Source: Bacteroidota bacterium (GTDB lineage: Bacteria > Bacteroidota > Bacteroidia > Bacteroidales > JAAUTT01). From it: 64,000 nt of DNA. The notes below the pieces were generated by a model. It had not been told where the DNA came from. It did not search any database and worked only from the letters and a program-made list of their open reading frames with translations. The translations under genes were made by a program, and so were the position numbers. This document shows positions 1 to 8,660 of this stretch, in pieces; position 1 is the first letter of the stretch, and each line of letters opens with the position of its first letter. The stretch covers positions 1 to 64,000 of the forward strand of contig JAEYWD010000124.1 in NCBI GenBank assembly GCA_023429135.1, given 5' to 3'.

Positions 1-204
1 AGGATGCAGTTATATTGAATAAACAGAGAATGTTAATGCATAATATTCACGAATAACCGAAAACAAGTTTTCGGTGAAAAAACTTTTCATTAGTGCATTA
101 GTGGCAAAAAGGTAATGTGTCAAAGTAGAACTAATTAACTAAAGAATCAACTGAAATATTAAACCGGCTTAAGGTCAATACATCCATTGCCTTATAATCG
201 ATTT

Positions 205-237
205 TCTTTATCCGGCAGATAAATTGGACTTTATAAC
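205..237 (+). repeat. 33-bp interspersed repeat, copy 1
   Basis: Thirty of 33 bases match 17106-17138 on the same strand; the shared core is CAGATAAATTGGAC. Both copies are intergenic. The similarity fades after the core, although both are followed within about 20 bases by a GTGGCA-type string. Confidence 0.7.
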
Positions 238-333
238 AGTTACATATTTGTGGCATTTAAGAATCTGCTAAAAGTGTTTCCATTACCTCAGCCCCGGATA
301 ATCCATAAAAATATGTAAATTAGCTGACGCCTC

Positions 334-360
334 AGATAGCGGATCATTAACCTGAGGAGC
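334..360 (+). repeat. 27-bp interspersed repeat, copy 1
   Basis: Twenty-six of 27 bases match 14712-14738, with core ATCATTAACCTGAGGAGC, on the same strand. Both copies are followed shortly by a CCGGAT string. Both are intergenic and each lies about 150-200 bases before the next + strand gene. Confidence 0.7.
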
Positions 361-501
361 CGGATACAGGAAAACTGTAGAGCCTGTTCCGGATGTAAGC
401 CGGGATCCGGATCTGCGAGGTGGTATGCGGAGTAATCTGCTAAAATTCAACTTTAGCGAAAATACAAAAACTTACCAAACAACAACTTAATCATAGATAG
501 G

Positions 502-2601
502 ATGAGAATTTGTAAATTATTTTTACTGTTAAATTTACTTTCAATTATTGTTTCAGGACAAGCCACGGATACTATATCTATAAAGATAGATACTTCTGTA
601 TTCAGAACAACGAATGCATTTTTGATACCACAGAAAAACTATGAAACTTTTAATAACTTCTTTATTACTGGGAATTCTTTTGCAATTATAAGAAGTCAGG
701 ATAATCCCAAAATTCTAATAGATGGCATACCGCTAAATCCAATTTGGGTTAATAATACTCATTATACTGAGTTTTTAGGACAGATGCATTTACTATCCTA
801 TGACATTCAGGGACAAAATGTGCATACCTTACAAAATGAGGATAAAATTGTTTCTGACAACTATAATAATGCAATAAGCTTTAATACCCATGAAATTAAA
901 CTAGGTAATAATTCGCCTCAATATGAAGTGAATAACTTTACAACATTAGGTTATCAGAATTTTAATTCTACTGGTTTTTCTACAATCTTCAACTTTAAAG
1001 CACAAAAGAGTTTTGAACAATTCGGTTATAGACTTTCCTTAAACAATGGTTTTCAAAACGATTATATTCCAGAAAACGGTCTTCAAAGATACGGTGGCAA
1101 TTTAAAACTAAAATATAAACCCATTAAGCCAATATTGTTCACAGGATTTCTGGATTATACCAAATATAAGGACTTTAAAAGGACACATGATAATAATCTA
1201 AAATCGAATAGGTTATTTACATATATTAATGCTGATATAACTTTAACAGAGTGGTTGTTGCTATATGGAAGATATAGTCTTAATAAGGTTTCAGATTTTA
1301 CAAAAAGAGATTTGAATTATGATGGAAAATATCGGAATGGTGAACAATATAACGAAAGCTATTTTGAGATGAATAACTATAAGTATGCGTCATCCTATTT
1401 CGATATTGGACTAGACTTTAAAAAAGTTATAGTAAGAAATACTTTTATAACTCTTAAATTGGGATATAATCTAAATAGATTAGAATATTTTAATGAAAAG
1501 GAAACAGATTATCATAATTCCAATAGATATGTTGAGAATTCGAAGTACAAATCGGAGCCCGAGGAAACAAAAAAAGTATTATACACTTCATTAAAAGTGC
1601 AAAATAATCACGTTTCGGTTAATTACTTGTTTAACAGAACCGGTTATGGATTCAATGGTTTGATCTTGAAAAAGAATGAGAATCAATCCTTTATTAATCA
1701 TTTAATATCTTTAAACTTTGATTTCTTTAAAAACAATGAAAAGAATATCAATAATCTAGGTTTCAAAGCAATTTATGGAAAATTGACTAACTATTCTATC
1801 TTAACTCAACCCATTTGGATTAATCCTGCGCCTGGTTATCAGGAACCAGAGTGGATAACAGCTTATAGCAATGATAATATTGAATTAGATTTATTTAGTT
1901 CATTGTTAAGAAATAGGATTGATGTTAGTTTTTCTTTGTACTTTAAGAATTATAAGAAATTTAATCATCATTTTGAGTATGAAACAAGTAATGGTTTTTA
2001 TAGTTCTCTTGAAGATATAGGGCAAGTAACTAAGAATGGTCATGAGCTAAATGGGAATTTTTATATCATTCAAAATAAATCATTGGATTGGGTGATGAGA
2101 TTTTCTTTCTCTAAAAATTCAACGTTACTTGAGCGTAACGAAGAATTGAGGTTTCAAATAGCAGATACAATCATAAACAATAAAATTATTTCAATAGTTA
2201 ATAATTTTCGATATAAGAATTTTCAATTATTTATAGAATTTGAAGGAAAAAAGGGTTATGATTTAAACTTATATAAAAATAACATTAAGGTATCTGAGCC
2301 TTTTTCATATGGAGAAAGAACTCAAATTTCAGAAATCAATAATAAAGGTATGCCAACTTCAGCAAATATTGAGAATTATGAAAGGTATATAACAGATACA
2401 GATTATGCTATTTTAAAACAAATAGGACTAGAATACCGAACTAAAGATAATCCAAGTGGCAATATTTTTATACTCGGTATTCAATACAACAAAATGAGAA
2501 GAATATTTCTCTATGTGAATGATATTGAAAAGTATCAAGAGCAATTCCAGAAACCTTCATTCTTTAAAGCGATAAGCTTATCATTTAAGATGAAGTTTTA
2601 G
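502..2601 (+). CDS. Outer-membrane beta-barrel protein, SusC/TonB-receptor-like with a degenerate plug
   Basis: The 699-residue protein has a signal peptide (about residues 1-20, ending near VSGQA). A short plug-like segment around residues 60-80 contains ILIDGIPLNP, resembling the plug motif of SusC/RagA receptors. The rest is rich in alternating aromatic and polar strands (YGRYSL, FSKNSTLL) and ends in a typical barrel strand, ISLSFKMKF. There is no carboxypeptidase-like N-terminal domain, no VVGYG box and no neighbouring susD, and it is shorter than the usual ~1000 residues of SusC. The gene is visibly richer in A and T than its neighbours, which may mean transfer or relaxed selection. A general TonB-receptor-like transporter or surface barrel is likely; the substrate is unknown. 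Confidence 0.65.
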   Translation: MRICKLFLLLNLLSIIVSGQATDTISIKIDTSVFRTTNAFLIPQKNYETFNNFFITGNSFAIIRSQDNPKILIDGIPLNPIWVNNTHYTEFLGQMHLLSYDIQGQNVHTLQNEDKIVSDNYNNAISFNTHEIKLGNNSPQYEVNNFTTLGYQNFNSTGFSTIFNFKAQKSFEQFGYRLSLNNGFQNDYIPENGLQRYGGNLKLKYKPIKPILFTGFLDYTKYKDFKRTHDNNLKSNRLFTYINADITLTEWLLLYGRYSLNKVSDFTKRDLNYDGKYRNGEQYNESYFEMNNYKYASSYFDIGLDFKKVIVRNTFITLKLGYNLNRLEYFNEKETDYHNSNRYVENSKYKSEPEETKKVLYTSLKVQNNHVSVNYLFNRTGYGFNGLILKKNENQSFINHLISLNFDFFKNNEKNINNLGFKAIYGKLTNYSILTQPIWINPAPGYQEPEWITAYSNDNIELDLFSSLLRNRIDVSFSLYFKNYKKFNHHFEYETSNGFYSSLEDIGQVTKNGHELNGNFYIIQNKSLDWVMRFSFSKNSTLLERNEELRFQIADTIINNKIISIVNNFRYKNFQLFIEFEGKKGYDLNLYKNNIKVSEPFSYGERTQISEINNKGMPTSANIENYERYITDTDYAILKQIGLEYRTKDNPSGNIFILGIQYNKMRRIFLYVNDIEKYQEQFQKPSFFKAISLSFKMKF

Positions 2602-2641
2602 GATATAGTAAATGTACTTTTGCCAACACATAGCCCTCGCT

Positions 2642-2664
2642 AAGCTGAATTTGTAATTCAGCTT
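2642..2664. repeat. REP-like palindrome
   Basis: AAGCTGAATT, loop TGT, AATTCAGCTT: a perfect 10-bp stem with a 3-base loop, 40 bases after the stop codon of the barrel gene. There is no T-run after it, so it is not a classical terminator. The GAATT-TGT-AATTC core is repeated at 2675-2689, and a related GGAATT-GCA-AATTCC form occurs at 19685-19705. Confidence 0.7.
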
Positions 2665-2674
2665 CGAACATGGG

Positions 2675-2689
2675 TGAATTTGTAATTCA
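2675..2689. repeat. Second, shorter REP-like palindrome
   Basis: TGAATT, loop TGT, AATTCA. It repeats the centre of the hairpin at 2642-2664 only 11 bases downstream of it, giving a tandem pair. Confidence 0.6.
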
Positions 2690-2943
2690 ATAAATAAAAA
2701 GCCTTCATCATTTTTACTTTCTAAAAAACCACCACAGGTTCAAACAAATATCAAAGACTTTATTCAGGCGAGATTAACCTTTTATCCTAATGTCAAAGTG
2801 AAAAAGATGAAATGATCTGGCAAATGACATTTTTTTCTATATTGCAAATAGTTGACATTCAAAGATAATATTTAACGAAAGTCAAGATGCTAAAAACACC
2901 ACACCTCACTAGCAAAAAGAAATGAAAAACGTTTATAACTAAC

Positions 2944-5900
2944 ATGAACTCGATAGCTTTTATTGATACTGAAATTGAACCAAAGAGCCAAAAAATTCTT
3001 GACATTGGAAGTGTCAGGGATAATGGAAGCTCTTTTCACAAAACTTCAGTTGATGAGTTTATCCGGTTTATAAGCGGGACCCAGTACGTTTGCGGGCATA
3101 ATATTTTCAATCACGACATAAAGTATATCGGCAAGGCGCTGTCCGATGCAGGAATAGATTCCGGGAATATCATCGACACACTGTTTCTCTCTCCCTTGCT
3201 TTTCCCTACAAAACCCTATCATGCATTATTAAAGGACGACAAGCTACAATCCGAAGACACAAACAACCCACTAAACGATTCAATCAAGGCAAAAGATTTA
3301 TTTTATGATGAAATTGCAGCCTTCCAACAAACTGATGAAGCATTAAAGCAAATTTTTTATCTGCTTTTGAAGGATCAAAAGGAGTTCCATTCTTTCTTTG
3401 ATTTCATCGGCTATAAAAGTGCTGGTAATGAACCAGAAAAACTTATTCGTCAAAAGTTCGAAAAAGAAATCTGTGAACAGGTTGACCTTTTCAGGTTAAT
3501 ATCAGAACATCCAATTGAGCTTGCTTATTGCTTGTCCCTAATAAACTCCTTTATTCATCACAAAAAAATTCATTCAATTACACCTCCATGGGTACTTAAA
3601 AACTATCCCGAAGTTGAACGGATAATGTTCCGGTTACGCAACAAGCCATGTATTAGCGGGTGTACCTACTGTAACAATGCTTTAGATATCCATAAGGGAT
3701 TGAAAACATTTTTCGGCTTCGATTCATTCAGGACTTATGGTGGAGAGCCGTTGCAGGAGAAGGCTGTTAAGGCGGCTATCGATAATAAATCTATTCTTGC
3801 TGTTTTTCCAACGGGTGGCGGAAAATCAATCACTTTTCAGGTTCCGGCCTTAATGAGTGGCACAAGTACAAAAGGATTGACGATTGTAATCTCTCCTCTG
3901 CAATCACTGATGAAAGACCAGGTCGACAATCTGGAAAAAAATGGAATTACTGAGGCGGTTACTATAAATGGATTACTGGACCCGATTGAAAAGGCAAAGT
4001 CATTGGAGAGAGTGGAAGATGGTTCTGCGTCTATTCTTTACATCTCACCCGAATCGCTGCGTTCACGAACAATTGAACAATTAATATTGGGAAGAAAAAT
4101 TGTTCGTTTTGTTATTGATGAAGCACACTGTTTTTCTTCATGGGGACAAGATTTCAGGGTTGATTATTTATATATTGGCGAATTCATTAAATCAATTCAG
4201 GAAAAGAAAAATCTTGAAGATGGAATTCCTGTTTCCTGCTTTACAGCAACTGCAAAACAAAAAGTAATTGAGGATATTCGGGACTATTTTAAAGAAAAAC
4301 TTTCTCTTGACCTTGAGCTGTTCACATCAAAAGCCTCAAGAACAAATCTTCATTACAAAGTTTTCGAAAAGGGAAATGAAGAAGAGAAATATCAAGCTGT
4401 GCGCGATTTGCTTGAGGAGAAAAATTGTCCTTCTATCATTTATGTTTCACGTACCCATAAAGCATATTTGCTTGCAGAAAGGTTAACACACGACGGCTTT
4501 AACGCCAAACCATACCATGGTAAAATGGAAGTGAAGGAAAAAACTGCCAACCAAAATGCTTTCATTTCGGGTGAAGTTTCAGTAATGGTTGCGACTTCAG
4601 CTTTTGGGATGGGGGTTGACAAAAAAGATGTTGGCATGGTGGTTCATTACGAAATTTCCGATTCTCTGGAAAACTACATTCAGGAAGCCGGAAGGGCAGG
4701 GCGGGATGAAAATATTGTGGCCGATTGTTTTGTCTTGTTCAACGAAGAAGACCTTAGTAAACATTTCATTTTGCTGAACCAAACCAAATTATCGATTAAG
4801 GAAATTCAACAGATTTGGAAAGCGATAAAAGAAATTACAAAATTTCGTTCCACTGTGTCAAACTCAGCGTTGGAGATTGCCCGAAAAGCAGGATGGGACG
4901 ATAATGTGGTTGAGATTGAAACACGGGTAACCACTGCGATTGCTGCATTGGAAGATGCCGGGTACTTGAAACGGGGACAAAACATGCCAAGAGTTTTTGC
5001 AAACAGTATTCTTTCCAAAAATGCGCAGGAAGCTATCGACAAAATAAATGCATCCCAGAGATTTGAAGAAAAGCAAAAAGAGAAGGGTATCCGGATTATC
5101 AAGAAGCTGTTTTCAAGTAAAAGCAGAAAGCAACCGAGCGACGAGTCAGCCGAATCCAGAGTTGATTACATCAGCGACCATTTGGGGATCGTAAAAGAGG
5201 AAGTAATTAATATAATAAACCTCCTCCGGGAGGAAAACATTTTGGCTGATGCAAAAGATTTAACAGCCTTTATAAAAAAGAACGAAAGTAAGAATCGATC
5301 ATTAAGCATAGTTAATGAATTCTGCAAAATCGAAAACTTTTTACTTCCCTTGTTTGAAGAACACGAAAAAACATTCCACATTAAAGAACTGAACGAAGAA
5401 GCTGAAGCAAAAGGTTGCGAAGATGTAAGCATAAACAAAATTAAAACCGTCATTAATTTTTGGGCAATAAAAAATTGGGTTAAACGCCAGAACCTGGATT
5501 ATTCAAAGAATCATTTCGCTTTGATTTGTCTTCAAGCAAAGGAATTTCTTAAGGAAAAACTGGAGAAGCGGCACGAATTATCAAAATTTATAGTTGATTT
5601 TCTGCATCAAAAGAGCAATTCCAGTCCTTCGAAAGATGAAACAGAGAAAGAAGAAGTGTTGGTTGAGTTTTCAGTTCACGAATTAAAAAAGGCTTATGAA
5701 AATAGCCCCAATCTTTTTAAACTTAAAATCACACTAGACGATATTGAGGATACCCTTTTTTATCTTTCCAAAATAGAGGCAATTAAAATTGAAGGAGGCT
5801 TTCTGGTTGTGTATAACCGATTGACCATCGAACGTTTAGAAGAGGACAACAAAAAACGTTACACGAAAGAGGATTACGAAAAACTAAATCAATTCTACGA

Positions 5901-7770
5901 AAATAAAGTTCAGCAAATTCACATCGTTGGTGAGTATGCCAAGAAAATGATAAGCGATTATCAGAAAGCCCTGCAATTTGTTGAAGATTATTTTCAACTA
6001 AACTATACCTCTTTCCTGAAAAAATATTTTCCTGGGAGCAAGGCCGACGAACTTAGGCTAAAAATGACCCCTTCCAAATTCAGACAGCTTTTTGGTGAGT
6101 TATCACCAACTCAGTTGGGTATTATCAACGATAACGAATCAAAATACATTGTTGTGGCAGCCGGCCCCGGTAGCGGGAAAACAAGGGTTTTGGTCCACAA
6201 ACTTGCCTCTCTGCTTTTAATGGAAGATGTAAAGCATGAGCAATTACTTATGCTTACTTTCTCCCGGGCAGCAGCTACTGAGTTTAAAAAACGGTTGCTC
6301 AAACTTATTGGCAATGCAGCTAACTATATTGAAATAAAAACATTTCATTCCTATTGCTTTGACTTACTAGGTAAAGTTGGAAGTTTGGAAAAGTCGGATG
6401 TGATTTTAAAAAAGACCATCGAAAAAATCAGGAACAAAGAAGTTGAAGTAAGTGGAATCACAAAAACAGTTTTGGTGATTGATGAAGCGCAGGACATGGA
6501 TGAGGATGAGTTCAACCTCATAAATGCTTTGATGGAGCAGAACGAAGAAATGAGAGTTATTGCTGTTGGAGATGACGACCAGAATATTTTTGAATTCCGT
6601 GGAGCAAGTTCAAAATATCTTGAACAATTTATTCAGGTAAACAAAGCAGTCAAACACGAATTGGTTGAAAATTACAGAAGCAAAAGTAACCTCGTTAGTT
6701 TCACAAATCAGTTCGTGAAACGGATCCAGCACAGGTTGAAACAAACGCCAATAATTCCAAAGCAAACCGATAATGGAAAAATAAGGTTGGTACATTATCA
6801 AAGCGACAATCTTATTACACCCTTGGTAAACGATATGCTCGGTACAGGACTCAAAGGCACCACTTGTGTTCTTACTAAGACAAACGAGGAAGCGTTACAA
6901 ATTACAGGTTTACTTTTGAAAAACGGGATGCAGGCCAGCCTGATCCAATCAAATGAAGGCTTCAGCCTGCATAATCTTTTAGAAGTCAGATTCTTTATGA
7001 GTCAGTTAAATATGTCCGGCGATAGTTTTATAATCAGCGACGATGCCTGGAGTAAGGCAATAAGAGAATTAACAAACAAATTTCGCAACAGCAATAAACT
7101 GGACTTATGTAAAAATATTATCAATGATTTTGAAATCACAAATCCAAAGAAAAAATACAAATCCGATCTGGAGGTTTTCATTCGCGAATCAAAATTGGAA
7201 GACTTCTTCAATGACAACGGCGAAACAATTTTTGTCTCAACCATTCACAAAGCTAAAGGCAAAGAATTCGATAATGTTTTCCTGATGCTCGAAAACTTTA
7301 ACCCAACAACAGTCGAGGCAAAGCGACAATTGTATGTTGCAATGACCAGAGCAAAGCAGAATCTGACTGTTCACCTGAATTCAAATTTCCTTGACAGTCT
7401 TTCAACTGCGAATCTGGAAAGGGTCGAGAATAAAGAAGTTTATTTACCTCCGAACGAGTTGGCAATGCATTTAACCCACAAAGATGTTTGGCTTGACTAC
7501 TTCAGTAACAAGCAGTATATTGTATCGCACTTATTAAGTGGAGATGTTTTAACCCTAAATGGTGATGAATGTTTGAATTCAAATAAACAATCGGTTCTAA
7601 AATTCTCTAAGCAATTTCTAAATCAAATTAAATCAATGAATCAAAGAAACTATGAATTAAAAAGTGCAAAAGTCAATTTCGTTGTTTACTGGCTGAAAGA
7701 AGGTACAGAACAAGAAGTGAAAATTATTTTACCGGAATTAAACTTTGAAAGACAGCAGAATAAAGATTAA
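2944..7770 (+). CDS. DEDD exonuclease-RecQ helicase-UvrD helicase fusion
   Basis: The 1608-residue protein combines three DNA-processing modules. Residues 1-200 form a DnaQ/RNase T-like 3'-5' exonuclease: D8 and E10 lie in FIDTE, and an ExoII-like motif is CGHNIFNHD. A Cys cluster (C236, C240, C243) precedes a RecQ-type superfamily 2 helicase with Walker A K294, DEAH at 392-395 and motif VI GRAGRDE. A helical/winged-helix linker follows. Residues about 1055-1500 are a superfamily 1 UvrD/Rep helicase with Walker A K1079, Walker B DEAQD (1180-1184), GDDDQNIFEFRG, VENYRS, STIHKAKGKEFD and VAMTRAKQN. All key helicase motifs look intact. The role is probably DNA repair, recombination or defence against foreign DNA. 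It stands alone, with no co-transcribed partner, so the function is not fixed by context. Confidence 0.9.
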   Translation: MNSIAFIDTEIEPKSQKILDIGSVRDNGSSFHKTSVDEFIRFISGTQYVCGHNIFNHDIKYIGKALSDAGIDSGNIIDTLFLSPLLFPTKPYHALLKDDKLQSEDTNNPLNDSIKAKDLFYDEIAAFQQTDEALKQIFYLLLKDQKEFHSFFDFIGYKSAGNEPEKLIRQKFEKEICEQVDLFRLISEHPIELAYCLSLINSFIHHKKIHSITPPWVLKNYPEVERIMFRLRNKPCISGCTYCNNALDIHKGLKTFFGFDSFRTYGGEPLQEKAVKAAIDNKSILAVFPTGGGKSITFQVPALMSGTSTKGLTIVISPLQSLMKDQVDNLEKNGITEAVTINGLLDPIEKAKSLERVEDGSASILYISPESLRSRTIEQLILGRKIVRFVIDEAHCFSSWGQDFRVDYLYIGEFIKSIQEKKNLEDGIPVSCFTATAKQKVIEDIRDYFKEKLSLDLELFTSKASRTNLHYKVFEKGNEEEKYQAVRDLLEEKNCPSIIYVSRTHKAYLLAERLTHDGFNAKPYHGKMEVKEKTANQNAFISGEVSVMVATSAFGMGVDKKDVGMVVHYEISDSLENYIQEAGRAGRDENIVADCFVLFNEEDLSKHFILLNQTKLSIKEIQQIWKAIKEITKFRSTVSNSALEIARKAGWDDNVVEIETRVTTAIAALEDAGYLKRGQNMPRVFANSILSKNAQEAIDKINASQRFEEKQKEKGIRIIKKLFSSKSRKQPSDESAESRVDYISDHLGIVKEEVINIINLLREENILADAKDLTAFIKKNESKNRSLSIVNEFCKIENFLLPLFEEHEKTFHIKELNEEAEAKGCEDVSINKIKTVINFWAIKNWVKRQNLDYSKNHFALICLQAKEFLKEKLEKRHELSKFIVDFLHQKSNSSPSKDETEKEEVLVEFSVHELKKAYENSPNLFKLKITLDDIEDTLFYLSKIEAIKIEGGFLVVYNRLTIERLEEDNKKRYTKEDYEKLNQFYENKVQQIHIVGEYAKKMISDYQKALQFVEDYFQLNYTSFLKKYFPGSKADELRLKMTPSKFRQLFGELSPTQLGIINDNESKYIVVAAGPGSGKTRVLVHKLASLLLMEDVKHEQLLMLTFSRAAATEFKKRLLKLIGNAANYIEIKTFHSYCFDLLGKVGSLEKSDVILKKTIEKIRNKEVEVSGITKTVLVIDEAQDMDEDEFNLINALMEQNEEMRVIAVGDDDQNIFEFRGASSKYLEQFIQVNKAVKHELVENYRSKSNLVSFTNQFVKRIQHRLKQTPIIPKQTDNGKIRLVHYQSDNLITPLVNDMLGTGLKGTTCVLTKTNEEALQITGLLLKNGMQASLIQSNEGFSLHNLLEVRFFMSQLNMSGDSFIISDDAWSKAIRELTNKFRNSNKLDLCKNIINDFEITNPKKKYKSDLEVFIRESKLEDFFNDNGETIFVSTIHKAKGKEFDNVFLMLENFNPTTVEAKRQLYVAMTRAKQNLTVHLNSNFLDSLSTANLERVENKEVYLPPNELAMHLTHKDVWLDYFSNKQYIVSHLLSGDVLTLNGDECLNSNKQSVLKFSKQFLNQIKSMNQRNYELKSAKVNFVVYWLKEGTEQEVKIILPELNFERQQNKD

Positions 7771-7942
7771 AAAAGAAAGAAAGAAGCACGATACCCCATC
7801 CATTAGATGACCGATAGCCTCATAGTATAGGAAATTGCCCGTAATCGGCAACTTTTCAAAGCGCCAATGCTACCTGTCATACAAACGCAACCCCGCCCAA
7901 CAAACAACGTCTGCCCCCTTCTCCCAAGTTAGCTGCTTCATT

Positions 7943-7985
7943 GTCATTTCGAATGTAGTGAGAACTTGAGCGAAGCGGTTTCACC
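7943..7985 (+). repeat. Interspersed repeat fragment
   Basis: TCATTTCGAATGTAGTGAG followed by a GAGCGAAGCGG segment. I recognise this as the general style of short intergenic repeats in Bacteroidota. Related strings occur at 11009-11035 and inside the elements at 56344-56481 and 63730-63850. Confidence 0.5.
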
Positions 7986-8084
7986 GCAGGTAAATCTACT
8001 CATTAATTCTTATAATTATTTTTACCGGACAATAGTGTTTAAATTTATTGAATCAAGCATTTAAGCAATAAAAATGCTTCCCAA

Positions 8085-8204
8085 TAAACCCAGAGGGTTT
8101 ATATGTTTATAGCCGGTAAAGAGAGAAGAAACATTCGACCCCGGCTGGGGTCGCACCCAAAACACATCTCAAGGTATCTATAAACATTTGATACCTCCGG
8201 TATC
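8085..8204. repeat. Three-hairpin intergenic repeat element
   Basis: Three short palindromes lie in a row: AAACCC/GGGTTT (8086-8100), CGACCCC/GGGGTCG (8136-8153) and GATACC/GGTATC (8190-8204). Between the outer two sits an inverted pair, ATGTTTATAG (8103-8112) and CTATAAACAT (8178-8187). The whole would fold into a branched structure. From memory, similar AACCC / CGACCCC / GATCC palindrome arrays recur in other Bacteroidota genomes. Confidence 0.7.
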
Positions 8205-8439
8205 ATTAAAAAGCCTAATTCAATAAAATTAATCAAAGGCCCATGATATAACAAAAATCATAGCTAACAGCATATGAAAAAAGTTTGAAAAAAAGAACCA
8301 TCCCCACCTAAGTGTGTTTATCAACTTGACTGAAGCCTGTGTCAATTCCTGTCAAAGGGTATAGATGACGAAGGTGCAGGGTTTGACATAATTAGCGCCA
8401 GTTCGATCTTGATCATTTTCAATGCATTAAAAATAAGGT

Positions 8440-8581
8440 TAATAAGGTTAAATAATATTTGTAACCATTTGTACTAAGGTTGAAATACATTTAAGAAATA
8501 AGGTTTTCTATAAAAAAAGAACCTTATTTCACTTCCACCAACCTTAGTAGAGAACGTAATGAAGGATTTTTAACCTTATTA
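8440..8581. repeat. Nested triple inverted repeat with AAGGTT motifs
   Basis: Three concentric pairs of arms share nearly the same centre (about 8511). Outer: 8440-8452 with 8569-8581, 13 bp perfect. Middle: 8472-8482 with 8539-8549, 11 bp perfect. Inner: 8495-8505 with 8520-8530, 11 bp perfect. Every arm carries AAGGTT or its complement AACCTT, and the left side holds an extra overlapping copy at 8432-8442. It lies 79 bases upstream of the LLM oxidoreductase start. Confidence 0.8.
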
Positions 8582-8660
8582 TCTGATGTTTAGTCAGGTT
8601 AATTACATTGAGCTCACATTAAATAAAAGCTGGCAGCAATAATATCTTTAAAAAAACATC

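Larger units (their letters stand above)
1..501. other. Intergenic region with short interspersed repeats
   Basis: No convincing coding sequence is seen. The stretch holds two short repeats that recur elsewhere in the window (205-237 again at 17106-17138; 334-360 again at 14712-14738). Near 90-110 there is a TTAGTG-rich piece of a kind common between Bacteroidota genes. No clear promoter for the gene at 502 could be assigned. Confidence 0.6.
2602..2943. other. Intergenic region with two REP-like hairpins
   Basis: Apart from the palindromes at 2642-2664 and 2675-2689, nothing coding or RNA-like is evident. The next gene starts at 2944 with a clear ATG preceded by an AT-rich leader. Confidence 0.5.
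7771..8660. other. 890-base intergenic region, non-coding, repeat-rich
   Basis: No credible gene lies here. It contains a common Bacteroidota-type fragment at 7943-7985 (TCATTTCGAATGTAGTGAG), a small hairpin AAGCAT/ATGCTT at 8055-8079, a three-palindrome element at 8085-8204 and a nested inverted repeat at 8440-8581. No tRNA or riboswitch was recognised. Confidence 0.6.

Noticed and set aside
3649..3672. C-x3-C-x2-C pattern in the exonuclease-helicase protein, like a radical SAM motif
   Set aside because: The context is a helicase linker with no radical SAM barrel; a zinc-binding or structural role is more likely.
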